Shown here piece by piece: positions 36,132 to 45,096 of a stretch of DNA of 64,000 nt; position 1 is the first letter of the stretch, and each line of letters begins with the position of its first letter. Made by a program: the position numbers and the translations under genes. Source of the stretch: Luminiphilus sp051201685 (GTDB lineage: Bacteria; Pseudomonadota; Gammaproteobacteria; Pseudomonadales; Halieaceae); the NCBI RefSeq assembly GCF_051201685.1, contig NZ_CP179213.1, positions 1,736,001 to 1,800,000 of the forward strand, read 5' to 3'. A model generated the notes under the pieces. The model saw nothing but the letters and a program-made list of their open reading frames with translations, searched no databases and was not told where the DNA came from.

Positions 36132-36633
36132 AGTGCTTAGCCTCTTTGGCCGTAGTGGGGTGTCGGCATTTTACGCAGAAGAGGGTAGGGGTGAGGCTGT
36201 TCGGACAAAAAAAACACAGCGATCGTCGCTTTTTGATCAACAGCGGTACGAATAGAAAATAAAGGGGAACAGGTAGCTAGCGCGTGGTTTCACGCGGCTG
36301 CACTTCAGCACCACCGTCAAGGCGAACTCATTCGCGGTTTAAGCCATCGTTCTTAGCGATAGAACTTACAGGGGCGCGATTTCTGCTGACGTGTCGAGTC
36401 GGCATAGGTATGTACGCTGTTTTTCAGCTTTGGCTAGTCCAGTTCTGGCAGCATATTGTGCCGCTTTGTGTGAGTGGATCCAGGCCCAATCGTGTGACTT
36501 CAGATATTCAGGAGCACCAAATTTTCCGCCATTGGCACTGTATCCCTCGCACTGCAAACGGCGCTCTCGGGCAATGTGCGCTAGGATGACTTGCGTTACG
36601 CAGCGCCACCAATGATGACTTTAAGAGGATGCC
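36132..36633. other. 500-bp gap, one doubtful small ORF
   Basis: The gap lies between the divergent barrel gene and the ADP-ribosylglycohydrolase gene. On the minus strand, 36366-36557 encodes 63 residues from a TTG (start MQCEGYSANGGKFG), protein-like in composition but unrecognised; the frame stays open about 21 codons further upstream without an ATG or GTG, so it may be a decayed gene. Downstream of it on the same strand a 5-bp stem AGCGA/TCGCT (36218-36230) is followed by a run of eight Ts, a weak terminator. GAGG 6 bp before the ATG at 36634 is the ribosome site of the next gene. Confidence 0.5.
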
Positions 36634-37902
36634 ATGCAACAAATTCGCCGTGTTTTAGCCTTGTACCTGTTACTGCAGACGGGCTTTGCTACGGCACAAG
36701 CAACTCAGACATCAGAGGCTATTGACCGCGCCGATTACGCACGAAAATTACATGGGTTTTGGCTGGGTCAGTCAATTGCCAATTGGACTGGCCTGATCAC
36801 TGAAATGGACCGTGTGGAACCCCCTTTCTACAGCGATGAGGACTGGGGAAGCACTGATCAGCCGAACATTTGGGGGGCTTTTGTTAATCACAGCAGTCGT
36901 ATTGATTTTTATCTGCCTGAGTTGGATCGTGTCTGGGGGTCTGATGACGATACCGATATCGAATATATGTATTGGCAACTGGCCGAGGCCTCGGGCAGTC
37001 CTGAACTAACCGCAGAGCAAATACGCGAAGGTTGGCTGAGGCACATATACAGCAACGAAAATGCCCCCATATCGCCCACTGAGTTCAGGCGAGAGAATTA
37101 CCTTTGGGTCTCTAACGAGCGCGCATTTTACTTGATGCGAGATAAAGGGCTGCTGCCGCCGGCGACAAGCGCCCCTTCAAACAACCCAGACTTCGCAATG
37201 ATAGATGCGCAGCTCACAACAGAATCTTTTGGGCTCATGGCACCCGGTCGACCACAGACCGCGCTGAATTTAGCGGCGTTACCCATTGCTGTTACCGCCA
37301 GTGGTGAGGCCGCGGCGATTGCGCGTTTTTATGTGGTAATGCATGCCGCAGCAGCAAATCTCAACGACAAAGAGAATTTGGCAACGCAACTGCAAGCGAT
37401 CGCAGCTTTGGCAGCAGAGCAGTTACCCGTATCGGGCTACGCACGAGACATGTATGAATTTGTATTAGAAGCTTACACAACGAATCCCGATAAAAACGAC
37501 TGGGAGCAAACACGCCATGCGATTTACCAGCGTTATCAAATCAATGGCGAAGGGGGATACCAATACAGCAGACCGTTTGATGCGGGCATTAATTTCGCGG
37601 CCAGTCTGATCAGTTTGTTTTACGGGGAGGGTGACTTTCGCCGAACGGTGCAAATAGCATCCCTAGCCGGCTGGGATAGTGATAACCCCGCCGCTACATG
37701 GGGCGGCTTGCTGGGATTCATTCTGGGCAAGGATGGCATTGAACGCACGTTTCAACGTCGCTTTTCAGAGGCCTATTGGATTCATAGAACGCGTAAAGCG
37801 TTCCCAGACCATACGCCGGGTTTAGCCGGGGAGGATACCTTTTCACAAATGGCACAGCGCGGTGTAGACGTGGTTGAAAAGGTTTTAACTGCCGAGGAAT
37901 AA
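36634..37902 (+). CDS. Exported ADP-ribosylglycohydrolase-family protein
   Basis: Family members remove ADP-ribose from proteins or small molecules using two Mg ions. The 422-residue protein has a signal peptide (VLALYLLLQTGFATAQA), then KLHGFWLGQSIANWTGL in place of the usual first motif, the metal motif WGSDDDTDIEYMYW (about residue 110), and the C-terminal metal motif AGWDSDNPAATWGGLLG (about 350). Export is unusual for the DraG type, which is cytosolic; exported relatives in marine bacteria are not well characterised. It stands alone. The substrate is not predictable from sequence. Confidence 0.82.
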   Translation: MQQIRRVLALYLLLQTGFATAQATQTSEAIDRADYARKLHGFWLGQSIANWTGLITEMDRVEPPFYSDEDWGSTDQPNIWGAFVNHSSRIDFYLPELDRVWGSDDDTDIEYMYWQLAEASGSPELTAEQIREGWLRHIYSNENAPISPTEFRRENYLWVSNERAFYLMRDKGLLPPATSAPSNNPDFAMIDAQLTTESFGLMAPGRPQTALNLAALPIAVTASGEAAAIARFYVVMHAAAANLNDKENLATQLQAIAALAAEQLPVSGYARDMYEFVLEAYTTNPDKNDWEQTRHAIYQRYQINGEGGYQYSRPFDAGINFAASLISLFYGEGDFRRTVQIASLAGWDSDNPAATWGGLLGFILGKDGIERTFQRRFSEAYWIHRTRKAFPDHTPGLAGEDTFSQMAQRGVDVVEKVLTAEE

Positions 37903-38165
37903 CCACCGAAAAAGCCGCAAGCCGTTTGCACTAACGCATCGTCGGTAGTCGTCGCTGTGCTGTGAACAGCGCAGGCTGGAACCGCAGCCCAAGACGTTCC
38001 TGAGCATTCCCTCGGGTGGCGCCACCTGATTTTTTGACCCGCGCTGCACTGCCAAAATTAGACAGAAGCCGCTCGTATTTTGATGCCCAGATATCAGTCA
38101 AGGGGAGGGCGGTTTGCAATCGAGAGTCGATTTAAAAGGGCTCAAGTGCGATAGGCAGGTGAAAA

Positions 38166-39386
38166 TCAGACCTGCCACAACCCGGGAAACAGCCTCAGAG
38201 CATTGTCTCGCAGTATTTTCTGTCGCAGCGTTCTTCGGCTTGATAACTCAGTGGTCAGTAGCACTTTCGCCAGAGAAGCGCCGAGGTGATAAAAGGGCCA
38301 ATCGGTGCCGAATAACAATCGATCGCTATCTGTGCTTTGAATCATGGTTTCAAGCATGGTGAGGCTTTGGCCGTGAATGCCCAGCCATGCATTGTCGTAC
38401 CGTCTAGCCAGAGCAATCATGGCCTCGCTATCCCTAGCACCTGCGTGGCCCAGTATAAATTGAAGATCAGGGTATTCAGCGAGAGCGGCTTCGTAATGCC
38501 TGGGCATGGCAAAACGATGTGACGACTCAGGTTCAATTCCGGCTCTGCCACCATGGAAAAAGACCACAAGCCCTAGAGCCTGAGCCTCAGCGTACAGCTC
38601 CATTAATGCCGGCGCATCGGGATAAAAGCGCTGCACGGTAGGGTGCAATTTAATGATGCGGCCGCCACGGGCCGCGGCCTGGCGCATTTCAGAAATGGCA
38701 TCTGGATCACCGGGATAAACGGAAAGTCCAACATGTAACTGCGGGTCTGCTGCCCCTGCGCTGACCGCGTTGCACCAATCTTGCTCCAGCTGGTCGCCAA
38801 AAGGGATTCCCAGTTTGATGGGTAGCAACATGGCTTGCTGTACTCGCATCGAATCCATTTCACGCAGCAAATTAGGAATGGTCTGGGTTTTTGCGAACTG
38901 GCTGCCCCAAACACCCTGAGCGACGGTAGTCATCGTAAGATCGTCGAGAGCTTGGTCAGAAAAATTGCCGTTAATGTAAATGTCGAGGTCGAGGGGGCAA
39001 CCGGGGTTTGTAGCGTCACAATCCAGCAAATGTTTCACACGGGGAGTTTCTGCGAGTAAATCAAGGTTCGGGCGAAACAACACGGACATCCCTAAGTGGC
39101 AGTGAACGTCTATAGAGTAGGGAACATCTTCGTCGGTGCACTGCAGATTCCCGTGGTTATCAAGATCGAACCATGGCAGCTCAGCTAGACCTCTATACCC
39201 GGCATAAAGTTGCCGCCCGTAAGGGCCTTGGCCTTTGGTTTTGGCCTCAAGGTCTCTTTGTTTCGCGAGTAACGCGATATCAGCTTCCGTGTATCGGCCT
39301 GCCGGGACAGAATCGCAGCCACCCAAGCTCAGACCAAGGGCCGCAGCGCCGCCGCCCACAAGAAATTGTCTTCGATATGTGTCCAT
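38166..39386 (-). CDS. Tat-exported lipoprotein amidohydrolase (amidohydrolase_2 type)
   Basis: The 406-residue protein starts MDTYRRQFLVGGG, a twin-arginine signal, followed by LSLGGC, a lipobox, so it is probably folded in the cytosol, exported by Tat and lipidated. The TIM-barrel metal sites are DVHCHLG (about residue 92), IIKLHPTVQ, FFHGGR, LGHAGARDSE and LLFGTDWPFYHLG. Relatives include decarboxylases and lactonases of the amidohydrolase superfamily; the substrate is unknown. The ATG at 39386 is preferred to 39404 because it begins the signal cleanly. Confidence 0.82.
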   Translation of the reverse strand: MDTYRRQFLVGGGAAALGLSLGGCDSVPAGRYTEADIALLAKQRDLEAKTKGQGPYGRQLYAGYRGLAELPWFDLDNHGNLQCTDEDVPYSIDVHCHLGMSVLFRPNLDLLAETPRVKHLLDCDATNPGCPLDLDIYINGNFSDQALDDLTMTTVAQGVWGSQFAKTQTIPNLLREMDSMRVQQAMLLPIKLGIPFGDQLEQDWCNAVSAGAADPQLHVGLSVYPGDPDAISEMRQAAARGGRIIKLHPTVQRFYPDAPALMELYAEAQALGLVVFFHGGRAGIEPESSHRFAMPRHYEAALAEYPDLQFILGHAGARDSEAMIALARRYDNAWLGIHGQSLTMLETMIQSTDSDRLLFGTDWPFYHLGASLAKVLLTTELSSRRTLRQKILRDNALRLFPGLWQV

Positions 39387-39853
39387 AGCAATACCTTCAG
39401 TCAATGATGAGGGGCTGCCACGGGCAACAGCACAGCCTGCAAGTTATCACGAACTGATTACGCCAGGCCCCAGAGTGTGTGTAGCCATATAGTAGAAGCC
39501 CCATAGGTTCTTAATAAACTCGTAAGGGGCAGGGTCGCGCAGGCACTCAGAGGACTTTCGTTGGATTGGCTTTAGGATTACGCGCACCTGTGCCTCTCCA
39601 TAATTTAACATAATATACATTATGCGTATTCATAATGATGCTCATAGGGACAGGCCCTTAAGAGTCGCTGCCATGTATTCCACTACCCGGACTGCGTTTA
39701 ACCTTCTAACTGCGCTGCATTTAACATCCGATTTTCAGGTTTATTTCATCAGCAATTCAAACACGTAGATTCGATTAGGCACATCCGCCAACATAACTAA
39801 ACGTTATTAGGTTATAATTAAAGTGCGGACATCTACATTACTCTGGAAACCCA
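39387..39853. promoter_or_regulatory. AT-rich regulatory region before the sulfide operon
   Basis: No open frame is convincing here. CATAAT and ATTATG form a perfect 6-bp inverted repeat at 39609-39624, and a third CATAAT lies at 39631, exactly 22 bp (two helical turns) from the first. Closer to the operon, ATAAC at 39793 and GTTAT at 39811 form a second dyad that overlaps a consensus TATAAT at 39813-39818, 36 bp before the ATG. No good -35 is seen at 17 bp, which fits a promoter needing an activator or a repressor-covered one. No regulator gene is adjacent. Confidence 0.45.
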
Positions 39854-40795
39854 ATGCTCATTAAACACTTTTTCGACCCAGATTCTTCCACGCTTTCCTA
39901 TGTTGTCGCCTGTCCAACCACAGGGCACTGCGTCATTATCGATCCGGTTTTGGACTTTGACTACGCTTCAGGGACCATAAGCACGGAGACTGTAGAAGGC
40001 CTGATTGGTTACGTGCGCGACGCGGGACTATCCGTTGACCTGATCTTAGAGACTCACGTTCACGCAGACCATCTCACCGCGGCACCCTATATCCGAAAGG
40101 CCCTGGGAGGCCAAATCGCAATTGGTGCGAAGATCACCCAGGTACAGAACACCTTTGCACAGGTTTTCAACGAAGGATCAGATTTCGCTCAAGACGGTAG
40201 CCAATTTGACCGCGTGTTTGCTGACGGCGATAGTTTTGAGGTGGGACACTTGAAGGGCGTTGCTATGCACGTGCCAGGCCACACACCTGCCTGCATGGCG
40301 TATTTATTAGAAGATGCCTTGTTCGTTGGAGACACCCTGTTTATGCCCGATGCCGGCACTGCGCGATGTGACTTTCCCGGTGGTGACGCGACCGCCCTAT
40401 TCCAATCTATTCAGCGACTACTGGCTTTACCCGGGGAAACGCGGGTTTTTGTTTGTCATGACTATCAGCCTGAGAACCGGGAACTCGCTTACGAGACCAC
40501 CGTTGCCGAGCAGCGAGAAAAGAACATTCATGTGGGCGGCGATATTCAGGCGGAGGACTTCGTGTGCATGCGAGAGGCCCGAGATGTGCAGTTAGGCATG
40601 CCCTCGCTGATACTGCCGTCCTTACAGATCAACATGCGGGCGGGACTCATTCCTGCAGCTGATAAAGATGACCGGTTTTTTCTTAAAGTACCCTTGAATG
40701 GTTTTGGGGGTATAAATATGACTGAACTACCCAAAGAAGCGTCGCCGGCGCCATCAATCGCTGAGCAAGACCTTTTAACAGGAGATCCGAGATGA
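39854..40795 (+). CDS. Persulfide dioxygenase (ETHE1-like MBL protein)
   Basis: Oxidises glutathione persulfide to sulfite in the sulfide oxidation pathway. The 313-residue MBL-fold protein has the metal motif THVHADHLTA (about residue 68), VPGHTPACMAYL, FVGDTLFMPDAGTARCDFPGGDA, which is diagnostic of the ETHE1/Blh group, and FVCHDYQPENRE. The ferrous-iron ligands are the two His of HVHADH, the later His and the Asp in VGDTL. A C-terminal tail of about 30 residues is extra. Its stop overlaps the ATG of the SQR gene (ATGA), so it is coupled to it. Confidence 0.9.
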   Translation: MLIKHFFDPDSSTLSYVVACPTTGHCVIIDPVLDFDYASGTISTETVEGLIGYVRDAGLSVDLILETHVHADHLTAAPYIRKALGGQIAIGAKITQVQNTFAQVFNEGSDFAQDGSQFDRVFADGDSFEVGHLKGVAMHVPGHTPACMAYLLEDALFVGDTLFMPDAGTARCDFPGGDATALFQSIQRLLALPGETRVFVCHDYQPENRELAYETTVAEQREKNIHVGGDIQAEDFVCMREARDVQLGMPSLILPSLQINMRAGLIPAADKDDRFFLKVPLNGFGGINMTELPKEASPAPSIAEQDLLTGDPR

Positions 40796-42018
40796 CTGTA
40801 GCCAAGCAATACGATGTTGTAATTGTGGGTGGTGGTGCCGCGGGTATCGCTACCGCTTCGAGCATTCTACGCAGAGCTTCTCACCTGTCGGTGGCCATCG
40901 TAGAGCCGGCTGACACACATTACTATCAACCGGGTTGGACGATGGTAGGAGCCGGTGTGTTCTCGAGCCACTCAACCTCAAGAGCCATGGCATCAGTCAT
41001 GCCTAAGGCAGCCAATTGGATCAAGGCTGCAGTTAACATTCTTGACCCTAGTAATAACGCCTTGGAGCTGAGTAACGGCACCAACATCACCTACGGACGC
41101 TTAGTGGTATGCCCGGGGTTGAAGCTCAACTGGTCTGGAGTGGAGGGACTTGAAGCCGCTCTCGGGCACAATGGGGTAACCTCAAATTATAGCTATAAAA
41201 CAGCGCCTTATACGTGGGATCTTGTGCAAAACCTCAAGTCAGGCAAGGCGCTTTTTACGCAGCCACCCATGCCCATAAAATGTGCGGGAGCGCCGCAAAA
41301 GGCGCTGTATCTGTCCGCTGACCACTGGTTTCGACAGGGGGTAATTCGCGATATTGATATTAACTTCTTTACCTCTACCCCCGGCCTGTTCGGTGTTGCG
41401 CATTATGTGCCGGCATTGATGAAATACATCGAAAAGTACGACGCTGCATTACATCTGCAGCACACCCTCACAAAGATCGATAGCGCTGCGAAGATCGCCA
41501 CTTTCAGAAATCAGGAGGGCGAGCTTGTAGAGTCTGAGTACGACATGCTCCACGTTTGCCCTCCTCAATGCGCTCCTGATTTCATACGCCAATCTCCCCT
41601 GGCGAATTCAGACGGCTGGGTAGATGTAGATCAAGAAACGCTACAGAGTAAACATTTCGAAAATGTTTGGTCTCTGGGCGACGTCATTAGTGCCCCCAAT
41701 GCAAAAACTGCAGCAGCAGCTAGAGCCCAGGCCCCCGTTGTGGCCACCAACCTGCTCGCTCATGCGGGATCCAGTAACCGGGTAAACCATTACAACGGCT
41801 ATGGTTCATGCCCTTTAACGGTAGAGCGAGGCAAGATCGTCCTCGCGGAGTTCGGATACGGCGGCAAGCTGCTTCCTAGCTTTCCCAAATGGCTCATTGA
41901 TGGACAGTATCCATCAGTGCTGGCCTGGCTACTGAAGGCCCAAGCTTTGCCATGGCTTTACTGGAATGCCATGTTAAAAGGACGGGAATGGCTGGTGAAG
42001 CCAGAGCAGAACTCCTGA
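40792..42018 (+). CDS. sqr: Sulfide:quinone oxidoreductase, type II-like
   Basis: Oxidises sulfide with quinone as acceptor, producing persulfide that the preceding dioxygenase uses. The 408-residue flavoprotein has VVIVGGGAAGIATASSIL for FAD, the type II SQR block QPPMPIKCAGAPQKALYL with a redox Cys (about residue 163), HVCPPQCAPDF with the second Cys (about 262), VWSLGDVISAPNAKTAAA for FAD, and C-terminal aromatic and hydrophobic helices for membrane association. Only two of the three classic SQR cysteines are obvious, as in type II enzymes. It lies between the dioxygenase and SulP genes. Confidence 0.9.
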   Translation: MTVAKQYDVVIVGGGAAGIATASSILRRASHLSVAIVEPADTHYYQPGWTMVGAGVFSSHSTSRAMASVMPKAANWIKAAVNILDPSNNALELSNGTNITYGRLVVCPGLKLNWSGVEGLEAALGHNGVTSNYSYKTAPYTWDLVQNLKSGKALFTQPPMPIKCAGAPQKALYLSADHWFRQGVIRDIDINFFTSTPGLFGVAHYVPALMKYIEKYDAALHLQHTLTKIDSAAKIATFRNQEGELVESEYDMLHVCPPQCAPDFIRQSPLANSDGWVDVDQETLQSKHFENVWSLGDVISAPNAKTAAAARAQAPVVATNLLAHAGSSNRVNHYNGYGSCPLTVERGKIVLAEFGYGGKLLPSFPKWLIDGQYPSVLAWLLKAQALPWLYWNAMLKGREWLVKPEQNS

Positions 42019-42062
42019 TATCCGCAGTGATACGGGGCAGAAAATGAACTGCGGCGATCGGC

Positions 42063-43766
42063 GTGATTAGACTGCCCTGCCAAGACTGGCTGCGTCACTA
42101 CAATCGACAAACGATGTGTAGTGATTTTGTGGCGGCTTTAATCGTTACTATCATGCTGATTCCGCAGTCCCTCGCCTACGCACTGTTGGCGGGTTTGCCA
42201 CCAGAAATGGGGCTGTACGCCAGCATCCTGCCCCTCGTTGCCTATGCGATTTTTGGCACCAGCCGCACTCTTTCTGTAGGACCAGTTGCCGTTGTTTCTT
42301 TGATGACAGCGACTGCGGTGGGCAAAGTGGCCCACCAGGGCACCGTTGACTACGCGACGGCTGCGATCGCCTTAGCGCTACTCAGCGGGCTCGTCCTGTT
42401 GCTTCTGGGCTTTCTCCGCTTTGGTTTTGTCACTAATTTTTTATCTCATCCCGTTGTATCCGGATTTATTACAGCGTCGGGAATTATCATTGCCCTCAGC
42501 CAGCTCAGTCATATTCTTGGTATCGATGCTCCCGGTGAGACATTACCTGAGCTGCTGCACGCCCTTGCGATCAAACTTAGCATGACTAACTTACACACCT
42601 TGGCTGTCGGATCATTCTGCCTGCTCTTTTTATACTTGAGTCGTCGGTATTTAGCCGCGCTATTAACGCAACTTGGGCTGAGTCAATTGCTATCGGAGAC
42701 GCTCGCCAAAACCGCCCCCGTTGCAGCCATAATTATGAGCATTCTCATTGCGTACGCGGCAGACCTCGATAGTAAAGGTGTAGCTGTAGTGGGGACCATC
42801 CCGCAGGGGCTGCCGGCTTTTGCACAACCACATATTAATTGGGAAGTGTTTAACGACTTGATACTTCCGGCATTTCTCATTGCTCTCATAGGGTTCATCG
42901 AGTCGGTGTCGGTAGGGCGTACCCTGGGGGCTAAGCGCCGTGAACGTATTGACGCCAATCAAGAACTTATTGGCTTAGGTGCCGCAAACGTCGCCTCTGC
43001 ATTCTCTGGTGGGTTTCCCGTTACCGGGGGTTTCTCCCGGTCAGTTGTCAACTTTGATGCCGGTGCTAAAACCCAAGCGGCCTCTGCATTTACGGCTCTG
43101 GGCATTGCAATCGCAGCTTTATTACTAACACCAGCGCTTTACTACCTGCCCAAAGCGACCCTAGCCGCCACTATCGTAATAGCTGTCAGCAGTCTCATTG
43201 ACTGGAGAATCGTTAGGGACGCCTGGCATTACGATCACGCAGACTTCTTGGCCATTGCGATCACGATATTACTGACTCTGCTGCTGGGCGTTGAGATTGG
43301 TGTTATTTCTGGCGTTACTGCCAGTATTGCACTTCATTTGTACAGAACCATGCGTCCTCATTTCGCCATCGTTGGGACCGTGCCGGGCACCGAGCATTAT
43401 CGAAATATCGACCGTCATGAGGTGCAGACTCACGCCAATATCCTGTCCATTAGGATCGATGAAAGTTTATATTTTGCCAACGCCGCGTTTCTAGAAGAGC
43501 TGGTTGACACCGAACTCGAGCAGCGCGAAGGTGTAGAGCACGTCATACTGATGTGTCCTGCAGTGAATACGATAGACCTGAGCGCATTGGAGGCACTACA
43601 GTCAGTCAACACGAGCCTACTGGAACGCAACGTAAAGTTGCACCTTAGCGAGGTTAAAGGTCCGGTTATGGACGCCCTCAAGCGCAGTGCGTTTTTACGA
43701 CAGCTAGGAGGAAGTGTGTATCTCAGTCACCATGCTGCGGTTCTCGAATTGGCGCTGGAATCATGA
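42063..43766 (+). CDS. SulP-family anion transporter with STAS domain
   Basis: The 567-residue protein has a SLC26/SulP membrane domain of about 12 helices starting DFVAALIVTIMLIPQSLAYALLAGLPPE, the family hallmark, then a C-terminal cytosolic STAS domain (about 440-560, VHVILMCPAVNTIDLSALEAL region). Its place after persulfide dioxygenase and SQR suggests transport of sulfite, sulfate or thiosulfate made in sulfide oxidation, but SulP proteins also carry bicarbonate. The start is a GTG at 42063. The stop overlaps the next ATG (ATGA). Confidence 0.88.
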   Translation: MIRLPCQDWLRHYNRQTMCSDFVAALIVTIMLIPQSLAYALLAGLPPEMGLYASILPLVAYAIFGTSRTLSVGPVAVVSLMTATAVGKVAHQGTVDYATAAIALALLSGLVLLLLGFLRFGFVTNFLSHPVVSGFITASGIIIALSQLSHILGIDAPGETLPELLHALAIKLSMTNLHTLAVGSFCLLFLYLSRRYLAALLTQLGLSQLLSETLAKTAPVAAIIMSILIAYAADLDSKGVAVVGTIPQGLPAFAQPHINWEVFNDLILPAFLIALIGFIESVSVGRTLGAKRRERIDANQELIGLGAANVASAFSGGFPVTGGFSRSVVNFDAGAKTQAASAFTALGIAIAALLLTPALYYLPKATLAATIVIAVSSLIDWRIVRDAWHYDHADFLAIAITILLTLLLGVEIGVISGVTASIALHLYRTMRPHFAIVGTVPGTEHYRNIDRHEVQTHANILSIRIDESLYFANAAFLEELVDTELEQREGVEHVILMCPAVNTIDLSALEALQSVNTSLLERNVKLHLSEVKGPVMDALKRSAFLRQLGGSVYLSHHAAVLELALES

Positions 43767-43990
43767 ATAAACGCGGCAAATTTATCAGCAGCGCTGTTTT
43801 GGCCACCACAGTTGTACTGATCGTGTATTTTTTGAGTGAAACCACGAAAACACCGACAGAAAATGCCTGCGAACAAACCCTCTCAGCGGCGGTGCTGGCA
43901 ACCCCTGGAGAAGATCAAGAAGCGCTGGTCGATAACGCACTGTTGCGGGGAACTCACTGTAGCCGGGCAGAGCGCCCCCCTCCCCCCTAA
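43763..43990 (+). CDS. Small single-pass membrane protein, function unknown
   Basis: 75 residues: MNKRGKF, one membrane helix (ISSAVLATTVVLIVYFL), then an extracytoplasmic tail with two Cys and a run of four Pro at the end. Its ATG overlaps the SulP stop (ATGA), so it is likely translated as the last part of the sulfide operon. Its own stop overlaps the end of sohB on the other strand by 4 bp. I do not recognise it. It could be an accessory of the transporter, or a non-functional coupling product. Confidence 0.6.
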   Translation: MNKRGKFISSAVLATTVVLIVYFLSETTKTPTENACEQTLSAAVLATPGEDQEALVDNALLRGTHCSRAERPPPP

Positions 43991-45060
43991 GGTAAAAACC
44001 GGCTGGCTCCCTGTTGCCAAAGGCGCAGAAATGTCCGTTCGATCCCCGCCTCGGCTGCCATACCAAATTTTTCCTGCCAACTTTTTTTAGGGACAAACCG
44101 AACTTCAAATGCCTCGGTCTCGGCAAGGCGAGTTTGTAGATAGGCATCCGAGGTGGACAGCTCATCCACAAGCTTTTGATCTAGGGCACGCTGCCCGTAC
44201 CAAATTTCACCGGTGGCGACAGCTTCAATATCGACAATCGGACGGTTAAGCGCCACAAAGTCCTTAAAGAGATCATAGGTGTCCTCTAAGTCCTCAACAA
44301 ACTTAGCTCGACCGTCATCAGTATTTTCACCAAACATCGTCAATGTTCGCTTGTATTTCCCCGCTGTTAGCAGCTCAAAATCGACATCATTTTTCTTCAG
44401 AAGTCGGTGGAAATTTGGAAGCTGAGCCAGCACACCGATGGACCCTATCACTGCGAACGGGGCCGATATAATTCGGTCCGCCACACACGCCATCATGTAA
44501 CCACCACTCGCGGCAACCTTATCGACAGCAACGGTCAATGAGGCGCCTGTTGCTCGGATACGTTGCAATTGGCTAGCGGCCAAGCCGTAGCTGTGAACCA
44601 TGCCACCGGGACTCTCGAGGCACAGCAGGACCTCGTCACCCTGACGAAGTTCTGGTGCGATCGCCGAGATTTCCTCCCTCAGGCTTTCTGTTTCACTGGC
44701 TCTAATGTCGCCTTGGAATCGCAGAACGAAAAGTCGGGCAGCACCCTCAGTCTCTTTGCTACTGTCATCGACGTTCTCGCTCTCCTTCGCCTTTTTCTTG
44801 GCCTGCTTTTGCTCTGCCTTTGCCGTTTTCTTTTCTGCCTTCTCACGCACTTTTCGACTTTCTGCATGCTCAGTAAATGAGCGGACGGCGTCGTGAAATG
44901 CGGTATAGCGGTCGTTAAGTCGGCGGACCTCGATGAAGCCCTCCTCTCCGTCTCGTCGGCGCTGACTCACCGCGGCTATTGCGACAACCACAACAATAAT
45001 CGCGGTCACTAAAATGACAGCCTCCGCTAGAAAAAGACCGATTTCCTGAAAAAATTCCAT
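43987..45060 (-). CDS. sohB: SohB inner-membrane protease
   Basis: S49-family signal-peptide-peptidase-like protease anchored in the inner membrane. In 357 residues: an N-terminal membrane helix (VILVTAIIVVVVAIAAV), a Lys/Ala/Glu-rich low-complexity linker (about 60-100), then the protease fold with LCLESPGGMVHSYG, the nucleophile Ser in KVAASGGYMMACVA, APFAVIGSIGVLAQ and the catalytic Lys in TAGKYKRTLTMFGEN. Same length and layout as E. coli SohB (349). Role in quality control is presumed. Confidence 0.95.
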   Translation of the reverse strand: MEFFQEIGLFLAEAVILVTAIIVVVVAIAAVSQRRRDGEEGFIEVRRLNDRYTAFHDAVRSFTEHAESRKVREKAEKKTAKAEQKQAKKKAKESENVDDSSKETEGAARLFVLRFQGDIRASETESLREEISAIAPELRQGDEVLLCLESPGGMVHSYGLAASQLQRIRATGASLTVAVDKVAASGGYMMACVADRIISAPFAVIGSIGVLAQLPNFHRLLKKNDVDFELLTAGKYKRTLTMFGENTDDGRAKFVEDLEDTYDLFKDFVALNRPIVDIEAVATGEIWYGQRALDQKLVDELSTSDAYLQTRLAETEAFEVRFVPKKSWQEKFGMAAEAGIERTFLRLWQQGASRFLP

Positions 45061-45096
45061 TACGACTCCCTTCGAGACGTGAGTAACAGCGAACGA

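Noticed and set aside
37931..38119. 62-codon minus-strand frame between the ADP-ribosylglycohydrolase and amidohydrolase genes
   Set aside because: TTG start without ribosome site and no recognisable feature; left out.
39780..39853. Sigma-54 promoter in front of the sulfide operon
   Set aside because: No TGGCAC-N5-TTGCA-type element in the region; a TATAAT is present instead.
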